Positions 5,889 through 7,923 of a stretch of DNA of 7,923 nucleotides are shown one piece after another. The notes under the pieces were generated by a model that ran no database searches, had not been told where the DNA came from, and saw only the letters and a program-made list of their open reading frames with translations. Where the stretch lies: assembly GCA_030040525.1 (NCBI GenBank), contig JASHTN010000366.1, forward strand, positions 1 through 7,923, written 5' to 3'. Origin of the DNA: Gammaproteobacteria bacterium. GTDB taxonomy: Bacteria > Pseudomonadota > Gammaproteobacteria > Steroidobacterales > Steroidobacteraceae. Each line of letters starts with the position of its first letter. Position 1 is the first letter of the stretch. The position numbers and the translations under genes are program-made.

Positions 5889-7730
5889 TCAGCGCAACGC
5901 GTCGGAAGCGAACGCAGTCGTGGGCGCGGCGGCGCGCGACGCGCGAGCCGGGTCCGACGCGGAACTGCCGGGCGACGCCGTGCCCTCGCGAGCGTTCGCC
6001 GGTAGTACCTGGATCAATCCCATCATTCCGCCGTCCTCGTGCTCGAGCAGGTGGCAGTGGTACGGGAAGGTGCCGACGATGTTCGGGTCGCGGAAGTCCA
6101 TGCGCACCCGCACGCTCGGATAACGCAGCGCACGGCCGTTGTAGTAGGGCACGTTCACCGTGTCGCGCAGGAACGACTCGTTCACCCTGATGCCGTTCCA
6201 GTCGAGCAGCAGGAAATGCAGCTGATGGATGTGGAAATCGTGCAGCTCGCTCGAGCGGTTCTCGATGATCCAGTCCTCGACCTCGCCCTGCCTGACGACG
6301 ATGTTCGGCACCTTGGTGGCCGGATCGAACGGCGCCGGCGTCTGTCCGTCCACGGTGATATAGAAGGTGGTGGCGCTGTTCGGATCGCCGGGGTTCTGCA
6401 GCTTCTCTGAGAAGTACAGCCTGCGCACGCGTACCGGCGCGACACTCCCGAGCCAGGACCGCGCCGGCGCCGGCAGTGGCGCAGCCGATGCCGGCAGCCT
6501 CCCGGCAGGCTCGGGCGCATCGGCGGCGGCGACGATCGCGGCAAGCGCCCGATTCGGATCGTTCTCGCCACCCTGTCCGGTGTCGACCGTGCGGGTGACG
6601 AGCAGCGCGGGCACGCCGGCCGGCGGCCCCGCGACGATGAGCTCGACGCGCGCCCCGGGCGGCAGGCCGAGGTGATCGACCCAGTCTATCGAGGGGAACT
6701 CCGGGCCGCCGGAGTTGATCGGCACGCCGTCGATGCCGACCACTCCGAGCTGCTCCGGCGCGTGCCCGATGAGCACCGCCAGATTGAGGTAGGTGACGCT
6801 GGAGGCGTTCAGCACGCGCCACAGCTGCCGCTCCTTGGGAAGCATGCGAATGACGGCCGGTGGGTAGTCGGGGTAGGGCACCGGCACGAAGTTGACCGAC
6901 AGATCCTTCGCCGGCCGGCCGAATCCCGTGCCGTTGTTCGCCGAGTCACCGTCGCGGTCGATGAGCAGCTTCGGCACGACCGGCTCGGATTTCGACGGCG
7001 GCGCCTCGGGATTGACGAGAGCCTGATCGCGGATCACCAGTACCCGCTCCGGGAGTCCCGCGAGCGCCGGGTTGGCGCGCTCGATGCCCTCGACGATGAG
7101 CGCCCCCGAAGCGCCGCCCTGGACCTCCGGCGTGGTGAAGCCATGAATGTGCGGGTGATACCAGTAGAGGCCCGGCGGCTCGTCCGGCGGAATGCGAAAG
7201 CGATACTCGAAGGGGGCTGCTCCCGGCTGAATGGAGGTCTTCACGACGTCGTCCTGATGGCACAGCGGCGGCACGCTCAGTCCGTGGAAATGCAGGTTGG
7301 TCGACAGCGCGGTCATCGCGCCGCTCTCGCAGGGGTCGGAGCGCGCGGCCGTCGCGGCCCCAGCAGACATACCCGCCATCCGGGGCATGTCCGACGTGGC
7401 CGGCTGCGGCGCAGGCAGCGTGAGCGCGTTCTCCAGGGTCAGGATCAGCGTGTCGCCGGGCGCCAGGCGCAGCGTCGGTGACTGGCCGCCGTCGGCGAGG
7501 AGATAGCAGTAGCGCAGCGAACCGTCGGGCTCGCGGACATTGCGCAAGGTCAGGGCCACGCGCAGCACACCGTGCTCGCTGCGCAAGTCACGCGGCTCCG
7601 GCACCACCGCGCCGGGCCCGGGGCGCGGGCAGGGGTCGGATACAAGGTCCGCCGCGCGCGCCGCGTGAGTCGCGGCCACGAGCGTCGCGAGGAGCAGCAG
7701 CGGCGGGAGGCGGGCTGACAACCGGAACAT
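5889..7730 (-). CDS. Periplasmic three-domain multicopper oxidase (laccase/CueO-like)
   Basis: This 613-residue enzyme would couple oxidation of a substrate (phenolic compound, or metal such as Cu(I)) to reduction of O2 to water. The Sec-type signal peptide (hydrophobic 9-20, cleavage near ARA|AD, 25-27) lacks a twin arginine. All four copper-binding segments are present in order: HFH (147-149), WYHPHIHG (190-197), HDFHIH (497-502) and HCHLLEHEDGGM (558-569). The last gives type 1 ligands H497, C559 and H564 with axial Met569, so the enzyme looks catalytically complete. Unusual parts are a Met/Ser/Ala-rich insert with MPRMAGM (115-121) just before the first copper motif and a 35-residue Ala/Ser tail (579-613). 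The start is ATG 7730, 5 nt after the upstream stop. The context does not identify the substrate; copper tolerance, metal oxidation or phenol oxidation all remain possible. Confidence 0.94.
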   Translation of the reverse strand: MFRLSARLPPLLLLATLVAATHAARAADLVSDPCPRPGPGAVVPEPRDLRSEHGVLRVALTLRNVREPDGSLRYCYLLADGGQSPTLRLAPGDTLILTLENALTLPAPQPATSDMPRMAGMSAGAATAARSDPCESGAMTALSTNLHFHGLSVPPLCHQDDVVKTSIQPGAAPFEYRFRIPPDEPPGLYWYHPHIHGFTTPEVQGGASGALIVEGIERANPALAGLPERVLVIRDQALVNPEAPPSKSEPVVPKLLIDRDGDSANNGTGFGRPAKDLSVNFVPVPYPDYPPAVIRMLPKERQLWRVLNASSVTYLNLAVLIGHAPEQLGVVGIDGVPINSGGPEFPSIDWVDHLGLPPGARVELIVAGPPAGVPALLVTRTVDTGQGGENDPNRALAAIVAAADAPEPAGRLPASAAPLPAPARSWLGSVAPVRVRRLYFSEKLQNPGDPNSATTFYITVDGQTPAPFDPATKVPNIVVRQGEVEDWIIENRSSELHDFHIHQLHFLLLDWNGIRVNESFLRDTVNVPYYNGRALRYPSVRVRMDFRDPNIVGTFPYHCHLLEHEDGGMMGLIQVLPANAREGTASPGSSASDPARASRAAAPTTAFASDALR

Positions 7731-7732
7731 TG

Positions 7733-7738
7733 CTCCTA
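7733..7738 (-). promoter_or_regulatory. Shine-Dalgarno overlapping upstream stop codon
   Basis: Minus-strand TAGGAG contains both the TAG stop of the upstream gene (7736-7738) and the AGGAG ribosome site for the oxidase. The gap from AGGAG to ATG is only 2 nt, shorter than usual, so efficient initiation probably depends on ribosomes finishing the upstream gene (translational coupling). Confidence 0.65.
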
Positions 7739-7923
7739 GGACTGGCTCGCCGCGAGCTCGCGCGCGAGTACGGCATGCAGCTGCTCCAGGTCGTGCACGC
7801 GCTGCGCAGCCTTGCGCAGCGCGCGCACGTCGACGGCTGCGGGCGGCGCGCCGTGCAGTTGACGGTATTCGAGGCGCGCGGCACCGAGCGCCTCGATGGT
7901 GCTGCGCCAGCGGGCGAGGAGCG
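7736..7923 (-). CDS. C-terminal end of an unrecognised helical protein (partial)
   Basis: The minus frame is open from the window edge to TAG at 7736-7738, giving 62 residues that begin LLARWRSTIEALGAARLEY and end LARELAASQS. The gene's start lies beyond the window. The stretch is Ala/Leu/Arg/Glu-rich, and its second half (about VRALRK to LAREL) has hydrophobic residues spaced 3-4 apart, as in an amphipathic helix or short coiled coil. I do not recognise a family. Its stop is 5 nt from the oxidase start and overlaps the oxidase ribosome site, the main reason to believe it is a real gene and the first member of an operon with the oxidase. An overlapping alternative frame here (98 codons, 7588-7884) runs into the oxidase and looks like a shadow. 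Confidence 0.7.
   Translation of the reverse strand, partial: LLARWRSTIEALGAARLEYRQLHGAPPAAVDVRALRKAAQRVHDLEQLHAVLARELAASQS

Noticed and set aside
5716..6822. A 368-codon minus-strand frame overlapping the oxidase 3' half and the gap
   Set aside because: It is out of frame with the copper-binding motifs and strongly Arg/Ala biased, a typical GC-rich shadow.
6672..7481. A 269-codon plus-strand frame opposite the oxidase
   Set aside because: It is the antisense of the oxidase copper-site region, with no recognisable domain and no ribosome site noticed.

Overview
The window is a high-GC (roughly two-thirds G+C by eye) proteobacterial chromosome segment. The cysteinyl-tRNA synthetase is co-linear with the E. 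coli enzyme as I remember it, and the proteins have Gram-negative character (periplasmic multicopper oxidase, GT9/heptosyltransferase-like domain). I infer a gammaproteobacterium with moderate confidence; the genus cannot be read from the sequence. I see no insertion sequence, CRISPR array, integrase or phage gene.

Plus strand, left part: cysS (5' end cut by the window edge) is followed after 16 nt by a 699-residue protein made of eleven uninterrupted 34-residue TPRs and a C-terminal GT9-like glycosyltransferase domain. A well-formed sigma70-type promoter, whose -35 box overlaps the stop codon of the TPR gene, drives a tRNA-Pro(UGG) gene. The tRNA gene does not encode CCA.

Minus strand, right part, read right to left: the C-terminal 62 codons of an unrecognised helical protein, then a complete secreted three-domain multicopper oxidase (613 aa) whose Shine-Dalgarno overlaps the stop codon of the preceding gene. 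After a 169-nt gap containing a cluster of GTCGC inverted repeats comes a secreted 692-aa phosphoesterase of the phospholipase C/acid phosphatase family. This gene ends in an exact 15-nt tandem duplication of its last four codons plus stop. It converges on the tRNA gene, and an intrinsic terminator oriented for the minus strand lies between them.

The two minus-strand enzymes are both exported and may share a transcript, but nothing here proves a shared pathway. The plus-strand genes look like a housekeeping neighbourhood (tRNA charging, a tRNA) with one accessory glycosyltransferase-type gene. I found no convincing new multi-gene system. The most unusual items are the duplicated gene end, the TPR-GT9 fusion, the Met-rich insert in the copper oxidase and the inverted-repeat cluster between the two secreted enzymes.
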